IMG/VR virus record: IMGVR_UViG_3300043444_000628
Span: 1 to 23,905 of that record
Direction: 5' to 3' (one strand)
Origin: a virus
Length of the DNA stretch: 23,905 nucleotides
Under the pieces are notes generated by a model that had not been told where the DNA came from, searched no databases, and saw only the letters and a list, made by a program, of their open reading frames with translations. The translations under genes were made by a program, and so were the position numbers. This document shows, piece after piece, positions 22,721 to 23,905 of the stretch. The stretch's first letter is position 1. The number at the start of each line of letters is the position of its first letter.

Positions 22721-23500
22721 ATGGCAACATTAACTATAAATTTTACGCCAGTGCCTGGAATAACAAGTTATACAATTTGTTATAAACCTTCTGATGCTGT
22801 TAATTATACATGCATTGAAGACTCGCAATCTCCTGTGGTTATAACTGCAGGAATAGAATGTGGTGTTAGATATGATGTAACAGTGGCTACAAATTGTCCT
22901 GCCGGAGAATATGCGACAAACACAAGTGTTCCTGTTACATATACAACATTGGCATTAGATTGTCCTCCTCCTCCAACACCTTGCTTATCATATACTGTAG
23001 CTACAACTGCAGCTCAGGCACAAACAATTGATTATACAAATTGTGATGGTACACCTGGACAAATATCAATTGGTGGAGTAAGTGGATATGATGCAACTAC
23101 ATTCTGTGCTTTAGAAGGTAGTGTTGGTGCATCTGGAGAAACTTGGACAACAGTAAATGGTCCTTGTGGCGAACCTAAAACAATTAACGTTTCTGGAGCA
23201 TATGGTACAATGGAACCATGCATTGGTGGAACTATTGATGACTTTATGAGTGCAAGTGTAAATTTGGATAATACAGTATCAGTTGATACAATTTTCCAAG
23301 TAGATGTATACTGGTCTGAGAGAAATTCAGGTGGATGTGCTTACCCTAATACTCAATCATTCTGGATTCCTGTAAAAGCTGGACAAAGTAGTGGTAGTCT
23401 AAATGCTTGTACAAATGGTGCTTACTTCCCTTCAGGAGCTGACATCTGTAGTGCTGCTGTAGTTAGTCACGACAATACTGTGGACACTATTAATTTATAA
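22721..23500 (+). CDS. Cys-containing surface protein with fibronectin-III-like start
   Basis: 259 residues; ATG at 22721, TAA at 23498-23500. Residues 1-75 are the B-to-G strands of a fibronectin-III-like domain (INFTPVPGITSYTICYKPS) without a first strand, which the previous gene ends with. Residues ~88-150 hold a small Cys domain (DYTNCDGTPGQ; FCALEGSVGASG). The end is a beta-rich domain with further cysteines. Probably a virion surface or fibre-tip protein working with the two upstream fibres. The family is not recognised. Confidence 0.76.
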   Translation: MATLTINFTPVPGITSYTICYKPSDAVNYTCIEDSQSPVVITAGIECGVRYDVTVATNCPAGEYATNTSVPVTYTTLALDCPPPPTPCLSYTVATTAAQAQTIDYTNCDGTPGQISIGGVSGYDATTFCALEGSVGASGETWTTVNGPCGEPKTINVSGAYGTMEPCIGGTIDDFMSASVNLDNTVSVDTIFQVDVYWSERNSGGCAYPNTQSFWIPVKAGQSSGSLNACTNGAYFPSGADICSAAVVSHDNTVDTINL

Positions 23501-23545
23501 GATTTTGATGTGTAGGTTTGTTGGTTTTCCTGCCCATTAGAGAAG

Positions 23546-23576
23546 TGCCCCTGGCGTGAGCTGGGGGTATCTTTTT
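23546..23576 (+). terminator. GNRA-loop terminator closing the appendage module
   Basis: CCCCTGGC-GTGA-GCTGGGGG: eight core pairs (two wobbles) capped by a GTGA tetraloop, extended by T-A and G-T below, followed by ATCTTTTT. It sits 46 bases after the stop at 23500 and ends the rightward late transcript. Confidence 0.82.
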
Positions 23577-23618
23577 AAAAACCAGTAAGTTTTATAGAAA
23601 TTCTAAAAAATAATTTCC

Positions 23619-23646
23619 TATTTTTGTTAATTATTAACCAACAAAA
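23619..23646 (+). promoter_or_regulatory. Bacteroidota-type -7 box with overlapping palindrome
   Basis: TATTTTTG (23619-23626) is a perfect TAnnTTTG box, though no clear TTTG -33 element is found. Its final G begins GTTAAT-T-ATTAAC (23626-23638), a perfect inverted repeat, itself inside a wider TTTTGTT/AACAAAA pairing (23622-23628 with 23640-23646). Placement matches the promoter/palindrome pair at 2486-2514. Confidence 0.5.
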
Positions 23647-23652
23647 TAACCT

Positions 23653-23905
23653 ATGAATATAATTTCAGCAGTTTATCATAGTCTAAAAAGAAAGAAATCA
23701 GCAGAGTCTGAATCACAAAGACTAGGTATATCTTTATCTCATTATCAGAGAATTAAAGAAGAGGTAATCAAAGTGTTAAATGAAGCTGGATCTAAAATTG
23801 ATTCAGTAATCATTCAAATGGTTGAAGCAAAATTAGCAAAAAAAGGCAAACCATTATCAAATGAAGAAATTTTATTTGAATTGGAACAAGAATTAGGAAT
23901 TGCAG
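23653..23905 (+). CDS. 5' part of hypothetical protein (HTH-like, 3'-truncated)
   Basis: ATG at 23653, open for 84 codons to the window edge. The visible protein begins MNIISAVYHSLKRKKSAESE. It then shows QRLGISLSHYQRIKEEVIKV, which has the look of a helix-turn-helix segment, followed by more helices (VIIQMVEAKLAKKGKPLSNE). It lies after the terminator at 23546 and has its own promoter, so it begins a new transcription unit. Function unknown; a DNA-binding or polymerase-associated protein is possible. Confidence 0.72.
   Translation, partial: MNIISAVYHSLKRKKSAESESQRLGISLSHYQRIKEEVIKVLNEAGSKIDSVIIQMVEAKLAKKGKPLSNEEILFELEQELGIA

Noticed and set aside
1-23905. Altered genetic code (TAG or TGA read as amino acid), as in some gut phages
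   Set aside because: Core genes are uninterrupted under the standard code, two genes end at TAG in sensible places, and no pairs of broken frames join through TAG or TGA. The lack of TGA stops fits simple TAA preference.

Overview
The window is a piece of a tailed double-stranded DNA phage (Caudoviricetes) that most likely infects a member of the Bacteroidota. The phage assignment rests on adjacent genes for the large terminase subunit, the portal and a probable major capsid protein. The host assignment rests on low GC content, A-rich start regions with almost no Shine-Dalgarno sequences, strong preference for TAA stops, and promoters of the Bacteroidota type (-7 element TAnnTTTG). The content resembles crAss-like and other large Bacteroidota phages, but the sequence alone does not fix the family or the tail type.

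Left arm (1-2450). The 3' end of a rightward gene (2-370) meets a leftward operon at a bidirectional terminator (393-417). The leftward operon reads thioesterase, zinc-ribbon protein, small membrane protein, PhoH ATPase and a 67-residue protein. It starts from a divergent promoter region (2446-2514) that also carries an operator-like palindrome.

Middle (2538-6976). Rightward genes are interleaved with three tRNAs (Arg-TCT, Thr-TGT and an initiator-like Met-CAT) and two hairpin-rich non-coding stretches (2766-3125 and 3953-4129). Proteins here include a GroES-like co-chaperonin, a coiled-coil protein, a helix-turn-helix candidate, an HU/IHF-like protein, a Cys-rich zinc-binding protein, a PD-(D/E)XK nuclease and three small packaging-side proteins of unknown role. 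Several neighbours overlap, four times by exactly 20 bases.

Head module (6979-17409). The order is large terminase, portal with a long coiled-coil tail, acidic scaffold-like protein, major capsid protein, an unknown 338-residue protein, a probable connector, and a Dps/ferritin-like protein that keeps most ferroxidase ligands at the exact Dps spacing. Structured RNA elements lie between portal and scaffold and downstream of the capsid gene.

Tail/appendage module (17451-23500). A probably abundant 384-residue virion protein ends at a strong terminator. It is followed by a run of unusually Cys-rich proteins. Two of these share an N-terminal GPxIPC motif, one carries three thrombospondin-type-1-like repeats, and several have fibronectin-III-like domains, as expected for host-contact fibres. 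A GNRA-loop terminator closes the module, and a new promoter with its own palindrome opens a gene that runs off the right edge.
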